The translations under genes were made by a program, and so were the position numbers. This document shows positions 50,828 to 59,542 of a DNA stretch of 64,000 bases, in pieces. The stretch is taken from positions 2,418,001-2,482,000 of the forward strand of contig OZ250157.1 of the NCBI GenBank assembly GCA_965237765.1, given 5' to 3'. The notes below the pieces were generated by a model. That model was not told where the DNA came from and ran no database searches. It saw only the letters and a list, made by a program, of their open reading frames with translations. The stretch's first letter is position 1, and every line of letters begins with the position of its first letter. The stretch comes from WTGJ01 sp965237765 (GTDB lineage: Bacteria; Chloroflexota; Anaerolineae; Aggregatilineales; Phototrophicaceae).

Positions 50828-51684
50828 ATGTTGCCGAAACCTCCAACAGCAGAGCGACCGGTCAAAAAGCGTGAAGTCAGGAGCAAAATTACCATAGCCG
50901 GCGCGATGAAAATGATGCTCAGGGCGCCGGTTACAGGGTTATCGGTAGAAGCTGCGAAGCTGAATAGCTTCAAGGGCAAGGTTTGCACGCGACCGCCACC
51001 AATGATGAGTGTGGTGATGTATTGGCTCCAGGAAATCAGGAAGGTGAAGAGTCCGCCAACGATGACGCCGGGCAAAACCGAGGGCAACATCACATACCAA
51101 ATCGTCGCGACCGGCCCGGCGCCCAATGATCTCGCCTGTTCCTCGAATTGCGGGTCGTAATTGGCGAAGACGCCGGCCATCACCAGTGTCATATAGGGCA
51201 AGCCGGGGATGATGTGCACCAGAATCACGCCGGTCACGGTATTCGCCAGGCCCGTTTTGAGGAAGATGACATGCATGCCGAGGATGACGACTAAGCCGGG
51301 AACGATGATGGGCGAAAGTATCAGCAACTCGACCACACGCTTGCCACGGAAACTATGCATGCCCAGCGCGCGGCCCGCCGGCAGGCCAATCAGGATAGAG
51401 AAAATCGTAACGACAATCGCAATGTAACTCGTGGTCCATAAGGAATCCATCACGCCGGCGGTATCTGAAAAGACATAAGTCCAGGCACGCATGTTGATGC
51501 TGGCCGGCAGGAGGTCCGGGAAGAACCAACGAAAAGCGAAGGACCAAATGAAAAGTGGTACCATCGGTGAGACGAGCCAGAGCATCAGCAAAATTATTCC
51601 GCACCAGCGCAAAATCAGGACCCAATTGATGCGGCGCTGGCTCATTTCGGGAGCAATGGCGGCAGTTTTGTCTCGCTTTTGCAT
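50824..51684 (-). CDS. ABC transporter permease (PotC-like)
   Basis: Inner-membrane permease of 286 residues with about six TM helices. The EAA motif that docks on the ATPase reads EEQARSLGAGPVATIWYVMLP. The N-terminus has a long polar leader (about 25 residues) before the first helix. It overlaps the second permease gene by 1 bp and the ATPase gene by 4 bp, so the three are co-translated. Family level is sure, specificity unknown. Confidence 0.93.
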   Translation of the reverse strand: MQKRDKTAAIAPEMSQRRINWVLILRWCGIILLMLWLVSPMVPLFIWSFAFRWFFPDLLPASINMRAWTYVFSDTAGVMDSLWTTSYIAIVVTIFSILIGLPAGRALGMHSFRGKRVVELLILSPIIVPGLVVILGMHVIFLKTGLANTVTGVILVHIIPGLPYMTLVMAGVFANYDPQFEEQARSLGAGPVATIWYVMLPSVLPGVIVGGLFTFLISWSQYITTLIIGGGRVQTLPLKLFSFAASTDNPVTGALSIIFIAPAMVILLLTSRFLTGRSAVGGFGNI

Positions 51685-52577
51685 CAGGAAGATCTCACAT
51701 AGCGCCGCGTAAGGTTCATGTAGGCGAGAACCAAAATGGATGCCAGGACGGCGATTACCATCGCCATGGCCATCGCCTGCGGGCGCGCGCCCAGATCAAC
51801 ATCCGTATAGCTGCGCACTGCCAGTACTGGCAAGGCGGCCGGGTAGGACTTACCCAGCAAGAAGGGAATTTCAAATGCGCCAAAGGTGAAAGCGAAGACG
51901 ATCACCGAGGCGGAAAGCACACCCGGCGTCACTAATGGCAGCGTCACATAGCGAAAGCGCTGCCAGCGGTTGGCGCCGAGCGATTGCGCGACCGATTCGT
52001 AATCCTCGCCGACCGATTGCAGTATCGCCAGCACGATGACGCCGATGAAGGGTATTTCCTTCCAAATGTATTGCAGAATGATGCCGATGGCGAAGCGATC
52101 GTAAATCAGCGCCGGAAATTCGTGCGGCCGCTGGATGATATCGAGGCTGCTCAAGATCCGCGCAAAAAAGCCGCTCTGAGAAAAGAGGAAGAGTATGCCG
52201 ATTCCACCCACCAGATGGGGGATGGTGAGGTTAAGTTGGAAGAAGAAGGAGCTGATTTTCTTGCCGCGAAAGGCCGGCCGCAGCAATAAGGCTGCGCCTA
52301 CTGCTAACACGCTGGAAATGACCGTGCTCGTGAAAGCGATATGGAAGGTCAGGATAAAGGATTGGATGAATTCCTTGTCTTTGAAAACGAGTTTGTAAGC
52401 ATCCAGATTCGGGTCATTCAGGCCAATGAGCGGGAAATAGTTAAAGCTGCGCAGGAATCCGGTCAGGAGGCCGCCGATATACAGTAATATCAATATCGTT
52501 ATCGCCGGCGCCAGCAAGAGGGCGATGCGTAAATTGCTTCGCCCGCGATCACTGCTCGGCCAGGGTATTTTCAACAT
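51684..52577 (-). CDS. ABC transporter permease (PotB-like)
   Basis: Partner permease of 297 residues with about six TM helices. The EAA loop is EDYESVAQSLGANRWQRFRY. SLLLAPAITIL-like first helix (LLLAPAITILILLYIGG) and a large periplasmic loop around 60-100 fit the type. It starts 62 bp after the binding-protein stop. With the other permease it forms a heterodimeric channel. Confidence 0.93.
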   Translation of the reverse strand: MLKIPWPSSDRGRSNLRIALLLAPAITILILLYIGGLLTGFLRSFNYFPLIGLNDPNLDAYKLVFKDKEFIQSFILTFHIAFTSTVISSVLAVGAALLLRPAFRGKKISSFFFQLNLTIPHLVGGIGILFLFSQSGFFARILSSLDIIQRPHEFPALIYDRFAIGIILQYIWKEIPFIGVIVLAILQSVGEDYESVAQSLGANRWQRFRYVTLPLVTPGVLSASVIVFAFTFGAFEIPFLLGKSYPAALPVLAVRSYTDVDLGARPQAMAMAMVIAVLASILVLAYMNLTRRYVRSS

Positions 52578-52639
52578 CCCAAATTCCTCTTGCGAAAATG
52601 GAGGGGGCTAGCGCTGCGGCCCCCTCCTGTGGTTCAAGC

Positions 52640-53920
52640 TTAGTTTTCGAGGACGTTAGTGCGCCAATCCTCTTCGATGCGGATGAGCCAGCTCGCGAGC
52701 AGTTCAGGCAAGGCCGCCGCCGCCAGTTCTTCCGTCGTGGCATGGGCCGGGTGACTCGGGATGGCATCGAAGGCGGCCCGCTCTTCGTCGGTCAGCATCC
52801 TAGGATCCAGCACGGGCATCGAACCCCAGACCTCCGGTTGCGCGCTTTGCAACTGCCCGCGTACGGAGAGCAGGGTGTTGGCCAGGACCATCGCCGCCGC
52901 CTTGTTGCTGGCGTTATAGGGGATGGCCGTGAAGTGCACATTGCCGATGGTGCCGCTTTCCAGCACATAGGAATCGGTGCTGGGCGGATAGAGGCCGTCG
53001 TCGATACTGGCGCCAACGCTCGTTGCGCCATAGGTAACCAGGAAACCGACTTCGGTGTTGGCATAGAGCTGTTCCTGGGTCACGTTATCGTTCGGATAGG
53101 TCTCGCCGCTGCGCCAGAGGCAGGGCTCAACTTCATTCAGCGTCTTCCAGGTCGCTTCCGCGACCGGCGCGTAGACTTCTTCTACGAAGGGGCCGAGCAG
53201 CTTGCGGTAACCGCCTTCGTCAGCGTAGATCTTATCCGCTTCGTTATAGAAGACATGGCGGACGAAGACCGAGCCGGTGAAATCGGGCGGGGCCGCGTAG
53301 GTCAGGAGGCCGGGATTCTCGCAGGCATAAGCAAGGAGGGCATCCATATCGGCCGGTGGCGCGGGCACCAGGTCGGTGTTGACGATGATGGCGACCTGTG
53401 CGCGGCCCCAGGGAACCTCGCAGCCATCGACGGGCGTGCCGAAGTCGTTGAGGATGGTCTGGTCATCCGGGTTCACATTTGCCATCGATGGCAGCAAGTG
53501 GGTGTAGCCGCAGAAAGCGAGACCGCCCTGCTTGAGGGTGCGGAAATTCTCGCCGTTGATCCAGATGAGGTCAACCGAACCGCCTGAATCTACACCCGCC
53601 TCGCGTTCACCCAATAGGATGTTTAGGGTGTTGCCGGCGCCACTATGCACCTGATTCATGGTGATGTTGTATTCGTCTTCGAGGATGCCGCCGATGAATT
53701 CCACGACGAAGCGATTGATGCGGTCGGAACCGCCCCACATGAACCAGTTGACCTCGCTGCCATCGGCGGCAGCGACGATCTCATCCCAGCTCATTCCAGC
53801 GAGCTCGCTATCTTCGAATTGCTGGTTGGCCGGGCCGTCGTCCTGTGCGCTCACGGCGCCGGCGAGCGCCAACACGCAGATCAGGGTGAGGCCGAGGAAA
53901 CCCATTTTACGAACGGACAT
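52640..53920 (-). CDS. ABC transporter solute-binding protein (YnjB/PotD-like)
   Basis: Exported binding protein of 426 residues. A signal peptide (MSVRKMGFLGLTLICVLALAG, about 25 residues, cleavage after VSA) precedes the mature part; no lipobox Cys is seen. VNWFMWGGSDRINRFV at about 57-72 and the acidic C-terminus with WLIRIEEDWRTNV resemble the COG4134 (YnjB) group, which binds unknown small solutes. A perfect AGGAGGT ribosome site (53931-53925) lies 4 nt before the ATG, so expression is likely high, as usual for binding proteins. It leads the importer operon, with 128 bp to the upstream epimerase-like gene. Confidence 0.9.
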   Translation of the reverse strand: MSVRKMGFLGLTLICVLALAGAVSAQDDGPANQQFEDSELAGMSWDEIVAAADGSEVNWFMWGGSDRINRFVVEFIGGILEDEYNITMNQVHSGAGNTLNILLGEREAGVDSGGSVDLIWINGENFRTLKQGGLAFCGYTHLLPSMANVNPDDQTILNDFGTPVDGCEVPWGRAQVAIIVNTDLVPAPPADMDALLAYACENPGLLTYAAPPDFTGSVFVRHVFYNEADKIYADEGGYRKLLGPFVEEVYAPVAEATWKTLNEVEPCLWRSGETYPNDNVTQEQLYANTEVGFLVTYGATSVGASIDDGLYPPSTDSYVLESGTIGNVHFTAIPYNASNKAAAMVLANTLLSVRGQLQSAQPEVWGSMPVLDPRMLTDEERAAFDAIPSHPAHATTEELAAAALPELLASWLIRIEEDWRTNVLEN

Positions 53921-54048
53921 GTGTACCTCCTCTTTTATTGTGCACTAATGCTCCAGCAGAGTGTAACAACGACTAGCGTGTGATTCAAGAAACGCGCGAA
54001 TATGTTCGCTTGCCTCGGGATATAAGACGCCCGCTTTCACGCTGGGTT

Positions 54049-54891
54049 CTACAGCAGCTCACGGCGCAGGAAGGCAGCGGCGGCCATCGCTTCGACGTCG
54101 TAATCCTGCACGAGCGGGCGCCAGGTGTTGACGGTGCGGCCTGTTTCCGCTTCGGGATCGGGGAAACATTCGATGACAATCCCGCCTTGATAGCCAATGT
54201 CATCCAGCGCTTGGCGGATTTCTGCCCAATTGATATGTCCCTGGCCGGGCATTTTACGGTTGCTGGCGGCACAGTGGAAATGCCCCAGCTGCGCGCCGGC
54301 CGCGCGAATGGCCGTGCCGATATCATCTTCTTCCATATTCATGTGGTAAGTATCGAGTTGCAAGCGCACGGCGGGGTGCCCTATGCGTTCCATAAACGCC
54401 AGTCCTTCGGCGACAGAGTTGAACATGAAGGTCTCGAAGCGGTTGATAATTTCCAGCGACAGGTAGATACCCAGATCGGAGGCGACGCTGGCGACGTCCC
54501 GCAAGGAATCGGCAGCGCGCTCGCGATGGCCGGGCATTGCCGCGGGCTCAGGAAAATACAACCATGGCACATATGGCAAACCGCCCAGGAGCGGGCTGCC
54601 CAGCGCGGCGGCGGTTTCCAGGCATCGTTTCAGGTAGTCGATCCCTGCCTGGCGCGTGGCGGCGCTGGGGCTGCTGATATCCACTTCTGCCGGCAGGCCC
54701 ATGCTGCAATATACAGCGAGGTCGTAGCGCTCAAGCTCGTCCCGAAAGGCGGCGACATCGATATCTGGCCCGCTGACCAACGAGATTTCTACCGCATCGT
54801 AACCTGTGGCACGGGCGCGGGCAAAATGCGCGACCTGGTCGCCACTCCATTCCGCAATCCAATAGAAGATCTCAATACCAAGAGTACGCAT
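54049..54891 (-). CDS. Sugar epimerase/isomerase-like TIM barrel (D-tagatose 3-epimerase family)
   Basis: Metal-dependent epimerase or isomerase, 280 residues. Metal ligands appear in order: Glu in LSLEIINRFE, Asp in LQLDTYHMNMEED, His in GHFHCAASNRKMPGQGHINW and Glu in IVIECFPDP. The HFHCAAxNRxxPGxGxIxW pattern fits ketose 3-epimerases (tagatose/psicose epimerases), which also act on ketose phosphates. It precedes the importer in the same orientation, so it may act on the imported sugar. Its true substrate is not known. The upstream gap of 98 bp divides it from the divergent SH3/beta-lactamase gene. Confidence 0.8.
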   Translation of the reverse strand: MRTLGIEIFYWIAEWSGDQVAHFARARATGYDAVEISLVSGPDIDVAAFRDELERYDLAVYCSMGLPAEVDISSPSAATRQAGIDYLKRCLETAAALGSPLLGGLPYVPWLYFPEPAAMPGHRERAADSLRDVASVASDLGIYLSLEIINRFETFMFNSVAEGLAFMERIGHPAVRLQLDTYHMNMEEDDIGTAIRAAGAQLGHFHCAASNRKMPGQGHINWAEIRQALDDIGYQGGIVIECFPDPEAETGRTVNTWRPLVQDYDVEAMAAAAFLRRELL

Positions 54892-54989
54892 GATGCCCCC
54901 AATCGCACCGGAAATGTAACATATGTCGCTCAGATCGCCAATTAACTAACGATTTTGCGCTGAGCAACCGAGAGGTTTATGATGCGGTC

Positions 54990-56621
54990 ATGCGCTGGCG
55001 CCTGATCTTCCAATTCTTCATGATGCTCGGGCTATTCGCCTTCGTGATAGGCGCGCGTAGCCAGGGTGAGGTATATGCGGAAGCGTTCGGCCAAGCGAAT
55101 CTCCGCGCACACGATTACATAGAAGCGGCCAAAGTTGGCGAAATCGTCGCTGGTCAGCGTTATCCAGTGCTCGGACGCAGCGCCCGTTACCCCTGGCTAT
55201 TGCTTGGCGATGCGCAAACCGGCGCGCCGCTGGGATGGGTCTACCGTGAGTTGGTTCGCGTTGAAGGCGATTTAGCCAACGTGCCCTATTCAGAGCACAT
55301 CGTTCGTGAACCGGCCGCCATCTCACCTGACCAGACCAGCACACCGACGTCACGGACAGCCGTCAACGGCACAGCGCGCGGCGAAATCAACCTGCGAGCC
55401 GGTCCGGGTGTCGGTTATCCACGGCTCGGCGTGGCGCGCGCGGGGGAACGTTATGAAATCCTGGCCACACACGCGCAATACCCCTGGCTGCGAATCGCCA
55501 GCCCTGACCTGCCTGACGGCAGCGCCTGGGTGGCCGAGGGCTTGCTGGATATCGAGGGCAACCTCGCCACCCTACCGCGCGAAACGCCATTGACATACGC
55601 TACACCCGCGTTGACGGCTACACCCGTAGTCGTGCGCGCCCCAGCTGAAGCGCCGCCGCTTTCTCCTGCGATGAAAGCGTTGGGGGAAAATATTTGGTCG
55701 TTATTCCTGGCAGCTGGCTTCGATTTCCTGACTGAGCCGGTCGGCGCGCTGTATCTTTATGATTTGCGGCGAGGCGCCGCCTTGCAATTCGGTGAGCAGA
55801 TTGCCTTTAGCGGCACCAGCCTGACGAAAATAGCCATTCTCATCGAGCTATACCGACAGTTGGATTTTCCGCCCTCGCAAGAGTTGGCCTTGCTCGTCGC
55901 CAACACAATGATTTGTAGCGACAACCGCGCGACGAACGAGTTACTGCGCATCGTCGGAAGGGGCGATGAGTTAGCAGGAGCGTTGCAGGTTACAGCAACC
56001 ATGCGCACTCTCGGCCTCACAAAAAGTTTCATGAGCGCGCCTTATGCCATTCCAGGAGAGGTGACTATTCCTATCCCAGCCCTACCTATTGACACCATTG
56101 CTGACCAGGAACGCAACCAACCGGACCCCTATAACCAGGCGACAGTGGATGAATTGGGGCAGTTATTGCGCGGGATGTATGATTGCGCGCGCGACGAAAC
56201 GGGCATCCTGAATGATGCATTCCCCGGCAAAATCCGTGCCAGCGAATGCCGCAGCATGCTGCACGTCATGGGCGCGAATCATGTGGATAGCTTGTTGAAG
56301 AGCGGCGTGCCTGCAGGCATCACAGTCGCCCATAAGCACGGTTGGGTCGCTGATACGCACGGCAACGCGGCGCTCTTCTTCACGCCTGGAGGCGATTACG
56401 CGCTGGTGATGCTGCTCTATAAACCGCAGCGATTGGATTTCTTGAGCGAATCCCTACCGCTCTTCGCCGAAGTATCGCGCGTAGTCTATAACGCCTTCAA
56501 TCCTGTGGCACTGCTTGCTGAAGCGCGCCCCGGTTATATCCCGCCTCTGTCAGAATGCGATTTCGTCGCATCGCCGCTGCTCTGGGATATCCAGGCGGCG
56601 AATTCTGGTTTCCCGCCTTAA
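54990..56621 (+). CDS. Exported protein: two SH3-like domains plus a class A beta-lactamase-fold domain
   Basis: Secreted or anchored protein of 543 residues. A hydrophobic N-terminus (about 4-22) precedes two SH3b modules (about 35-95 and 125-195; INLRAGPGVGYPRLG in the second). The C-terminal domain (about 225-510) has the serine-hydrolase signature SLTK (277-280), SDN (310-312) and HKHGWV in the KTG position. This is a penicillin-binding/beta-lactamase fold with a cell-wall binding head. KTG is replaced by KHG with His before it, so lactam hydrolysis is not assured; a peptidoglycan role is likely. Its stop overlaps the DUF971 stop (TTAA) on the other strand. Confidence 0.82.
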   Translation: MRWRLIFQFFMMLGLFAFVIGARSQGEVYAEAFGQANLRAHDYIEAAKVGEIVAGQRYPVLGRSARYPWLLLGDAQTGAPLGWVYRELVRVEGDLANVPYSEHIVREPAAISPDQTSTPTSRTAVNGTARGEINLRAGPGVGYPRLGVARAGERYEILATHAQYPWLRIASPDLPDGSAWVAEGLLDIEGNLATLPRETPLTYATPALTATPVVVRAPAEAPPLSPAMKALGENIWSLFLAAGFDFLTEPVGALYLYDLRRGAALQFGEQIAFSGTSLTKIAILIELYRQLDFPPSQELALLVANTMICSDNRATNELLRIVGRGDELAGALQVTATMRTLGLTKSFMSAPYAIPGEVTIPIPALPIDTIADQERNQPDPYNQATVDELGQLLRGMYDCARDETGILNDAFPGKIRASECRSMLHVMGANHVDSLLKSGVPAGITVAHKHGWVADTHGNAALFFTPGGDYALVMLLYKPQRLDFLSESLPLFAEVSRVVYNAFNPVALLAEARPGYIPPLSECDFVASPLLWDIQAANSGFPP

Positions 56622-56950
56622 TCTTCGCTCCCTTTCGGACACAGGCGGCGCAGGAATTCCCAGGTATAGATGCCCGTATCGTGCCCATCCGACCAGCGCG
56701 GTTGCAAGGCGTAGTTCCCGACCGGCAGTAGCTCGTCGATTTCGTAGGAGCGCGATGGTGTCAGATGGAGGGATAGCAGGTCTTCCGGTTCGTGCGCGCT
56801 CCCCATCTTGGCGTGGCCGCCGCGGCATTGTACGCAGGGGCAGGCTTCGCGCAACGGCCCGAGCGGATAATGGCAATTGGCGCCATCCTGCCAGCTGATG
56901 CGTAGCCAGCCATCCGCCTTGTTCAGTTGAATTGCTTGTGGACGCGCCAA
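56618..56950 (-). CDS. DUF971 protein
   Basis: Protein of 110 residues from a TTG start at 56950, which has the perfect ribosome site AGAGGGGAG 8 nt upstream; the frame is open upstream but would overlap the Rieske gene. ISWQDGANCHYPLGPLREAC holds the first half, and LPVGNYALQPRWSDGHDTGI then YTWEFLRRLC the second, both DUF971 signatures. DUF971 domains occur alone or as the N-terminal part of gamma-butyrobetaine hydroxylase, and are often near Fe-S assembly genes. Four Cys (CPCVQC, LC) may bind metal. The function is unknown. Confidence 0.88.
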   Translation of the reverse strand: MARPQAIQLNKADGWLRISWQDGANCHYPLGPLREACPCVQCRGGHAKMGSAHEPEDLLSLHLTPSRSYEIDELLPVGNYALQPRWSDGHDTGIYTWEFLRRLCPKGSED

Positions 56951-57014
56951 AGGAAGATTCTCCCCTCTTGCCGCATCTAGATTAGCATGAAACGATCTTG
57001 TGGGAGGGCTGAAG

Positions 57015-58763
57015 ATGACGATGCAGACGAAAGCCGACTGGACACGCGCCGCGAGTCTACACGAATTGCGACGGACGAATTGTCTGACCGCGCGCGTTAA
57101 TGGCCACACCTTGGCACTTTTCTTTCACGAGGACAAGATCTTTGCCGTAGACAATCGCTGCCCGCATATGGGCTTTCCGCTCAGCGATGGCACTGTGCGC
57201 GACGGCATCCTTACCTGCCACTGGCACCACGCCCGCTTCGATATCGCTAGCGGTGGCACTTTTGATCCTTGGGCGGATGATGTGCCCGCCTTCCCCACTG
57301 AATTGCGCGGAGACGAGATCTGGGTAGATATCGCGACACGCGCAGACCCGATCCCCCGTCAAAGGGCGCGTCTGCGTGAAGGGCTGCAGCGCAACATCTC
57401 GCTCGTGCTCGCGAAGGCGGTAATCACCCTTCAGTGCGGCGACATCGACCCGCGTGAGCCATTTGCCGAAGGTGTGGATTTTGGCGTTCGTTACCAGCGC
57501 AATGGTTGGGGCCAAGGCCTCACGATCCTGACGTGCATAATGAATCTGTTGCCGCAGCTGGAAGCCAAGCAGCGGGCGCGGGCACTTTACCATGGCCTCT
57601 CCGCCGTCGCCAGCGATAATATCATGGCCACACCGCGCCATCTCTTGCTGCCGCTACCGACGCGCCAGGGCGATATGGAGCAGATCACACGCTGGTTCCG
57701 CCAATTCATCGAGGTGCGCGATGCCGAAGGGGCAGAGCGCGCCATCCTCACCGCTTGTCGCGAAGGCGCTCCTCGCGAGCAGCTGGCCGAGATGCTCTTC
57801 GCCGCCGCCACTGACCACCGCTATATCAACGGCGGACACACGCTGGATTTCATAAACAAGGCGCTGGAGGCGCTGGACACGACTGATTGGCGCGACGCCG
57901 ACGCTGTGCTGAGTAGTCTTACGCCCATTCTGGCGAACGCGCAACGCATGGAAGAGAGTAACGCCTGGCGCCACCCGGTCGATCTGGTGGAAATCGCCGA
58001 GGGCGCCTTCATCGAATTGCCCGCCGCGCTCGAGGTTGGCCGAGGGAAAACAGCGCTGCCCGCAATCTCGGCAGCGCTGGAAGAGACACTGCTTGGTGAT
58101 GATCCTGCGGCGATTGCGGCAGCATTATTGGGAGCAGTTCGTGCTGGCATGAGCCCTGTGGAACTGGCGGGCGAGGTCACTTACGCCGCCGCTACGCGCA
58201 TCGCCCGTTTCCATACCAGTAACGAATTCGGCGATTGGGATACGGCCCTGCATACTTTCACTTTCGCCAACGCCGTTCACCAGGGCTTGCGGCGGATACA
58301 TTCGCCTAATTTGCTGCGCGGGGTCTGGGATGCCGCGATGAGTGTTTATCTCGATCGTTTCCTGAATATCCCGGCTGCGCGCTTGCCCGTGGCCGAAGCG
58401 AATGGCGAGGCGCCGGCGAATCTGCTCGCGCAGATGATGACGCTGCTGAATCATCAACAGCAAGTAAACGAAGCGGCAAAACTGGCGCAACATTACTTGA
58501 GCGGTGACGGCGAGGCGCCGGCGCTCATCGCGGCGATGGGCGAGATGTTGCTCCGCGAAGACCGCGACTTCCACACGATTCAATGTCTGGAAGCGGCGGC
58601 GAGACAATGCGAGTTGTGGGCGGGCACGGCACGCGGTGAACTCATTTTAGTGGCGGCGGCGCGCTATCTGGCGGCCCATGCCCCTACGATGCGCGCGCAG
58701 GGACAGACCTTCCTCATTGCACAGCGGTTGGCCAGGGGAGATGCGCTTTTCGCGGATTCATGA
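57015..58763 (+). CDS. Rieske [2Fe-2S] domain fused to a large helical domain
   Basis: Chain of 582 residues from the ATG at 57015 (GGGAGGG at -8). The Rieske domain (about 10-110) has CPHMGFPLSDG (C-x-H) and TCHWHHARFD (C-x2-H), with the 16-residue spacing of dioxygenase ferredoxin-type centres. The rest (about 115-582) is predicted all-helical, rich in Ala, His and Glu, with no transmembrane or other cofactor motif visible. ERAILTACREGAPREQLAEMLFAA and repeats such as GHTLDFINKALEAL suggest helical repeats. The helical part may be the oxidoreductase or the partner of the cluster. Divergent from DUF971 with 64 bp between. Confidence 0.7.
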   Translation: MTMQTKADWTRAASLHELRRTNCLTARVNGHTLALFFHEDKIFAVDNRCPHMGFPLSDGTVRDGILTCHWHHARFDIASGGTFDPWADDVPAFPTELRGDEIWVDIATRADPIPRQRARLREGLQRNISLVLAKAVITLQCGDIDPREPFAEGVDFGVRYQRNGWGQGLTILTCIMNLLPQLEAKQRARALYHGLSAVASDNIMATPRHLLLPLPTRQGDMEQITRWFRQFIEVRDAEGAERAILTACREGAPREQLAEMLFAAATDHRYINGGHTLDFINKALEALDTTDWRDADAVLSSLTPILANAQRMEESNAWRHPVDLVEIAEGAFIELPAALEVGRGKTALPAISAALEETLLGDDPAAIAAALLGAVRAGMSPVELAGEVTYAAATRIARFHTSNEFGDWDTALHTFTFANAVHQGLRRIHSPNLLRGVWDAAMSVYLDRFLNIPAARLPVAEANGEAPANLLAQMMTLLNHQQQVNEAAKLAQHYLSGDGEAPALIAAMGEMLLREDRDFHTIQCLEAAARQCELWAGTARGELILVAAARYLAAHAPTMRAQGQTFLIAQRLARGDALFADS

Positions 58764-58836
58764 GGCGATTGCCATTTTGCGCCAATTAGTACGCGTGTTA
58801 CAATGGACGTTGTTCAACCTCCTATCTGGAGTTTGC

Positions 58837-59526
58837 ATGAAACTCATCGGTCTGCTCGCTATCTTGCTCATACTGGCGGCCTGCGCCGCCAGCCCTACGC
58901 CGGAGCAGATCGTCATCGTTGTGACGGCCACACCAGCACCGAATGAGATGGTCATCCGGATTACTCACACTCCGGCGAGTATTCTCGCCGAAGCGGAAGT
59001 GCCCAGCAGTCCCAGACCTCCTAAAGCTACCGCGACGCAAACCATCGCGCCGACACCCACCTACGACCTTTTCCCCGATCCTGTTGCTAAGGAGATCTTC
59101 GTTGCCGAGCAGGAATTCGAGCGGGGGCGTTTTTTTTGGCTCGAGCCGGCCGAGCGCGCACAAAGCATCTGGGTGCTCTATTATGAAAAAGGCACTCCCA
59201 ACAAAGGCCGATGGGGCATTTTTGAAGATACATTTGAAGAGGGCGAGATCAGCATCGATCCCAATATCGTCGCGCCAGAGGGTCTGTTGCAACCGATACG
59301 CGGTTTTGGCAAGCTTTGGCGCAATAATTCGGAGCTGCGTTCCGATGTGGGTTGGGCACAGGAGCGCGAATTCGGTTACATTGCGGAATACCGCTATGAA
59401 TATGGCGGCGAAGTAGTGTCTGACGAATACATCGCCGCGCCGGGAGTACATTTCATCACAAGTCGAGAAAATAAGACGTTTCGCTTCGATGAGACGGACT
59501 TCACCTGGTCCATCGTCGACGACTGA
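58837..59526 (+). CDS. Putative lipoprotein with Thr-Pro linker
   Basis: Exported protein of 229 residues from the ATG at 58837 (GGAG at -7). The signal peptide ends in LILAACAAS, a lipobox whose Cys (about residue 18) would be lipidated. A linker full of Pro and Thr follows (about 20-70; PPKATATQTIAPTPT). The C-terminal domain (about 75-229) has FFWLEPAERAQSIWVLYY and WGIFEDTFEEGE, reminiscent of LGFP- or Trp-rich repeats common in Chloroflexota lipoproteins. Function unknown. The open frame extends upstream but only into the Rieske gene. Confidence 0.72.
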   Translation: MKLIGLLAILLILAACAASPTPEQIVIVVTATPAPNEMVIRITHTPASILAEAEVPSSPRPPKATATQTIAPTPTYDLFPDPVAKEIFVAEQEFERGRFFWLEPAERAQSIWVLYYEKGTPNKGRWGIFEDTFEEGEISIDPNIVAPEGLLQPIRGFGKLWRNNSELRSDVGWAQEREFGYIAEYRYEYGGEVVSDEYIAAPGVHFITSRENKTFRFDETDFTWSIVDD

Positions 59527-59542
59527 ACAGTTGCCTACCAGA

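Noticed and set aside
52598..53587. Plus-strand ORF of 329 codons
   Set aside because: It is antisense to the solute-binding protein gene, which has a signal peptide and a perfect ribosome site on the minus strand.
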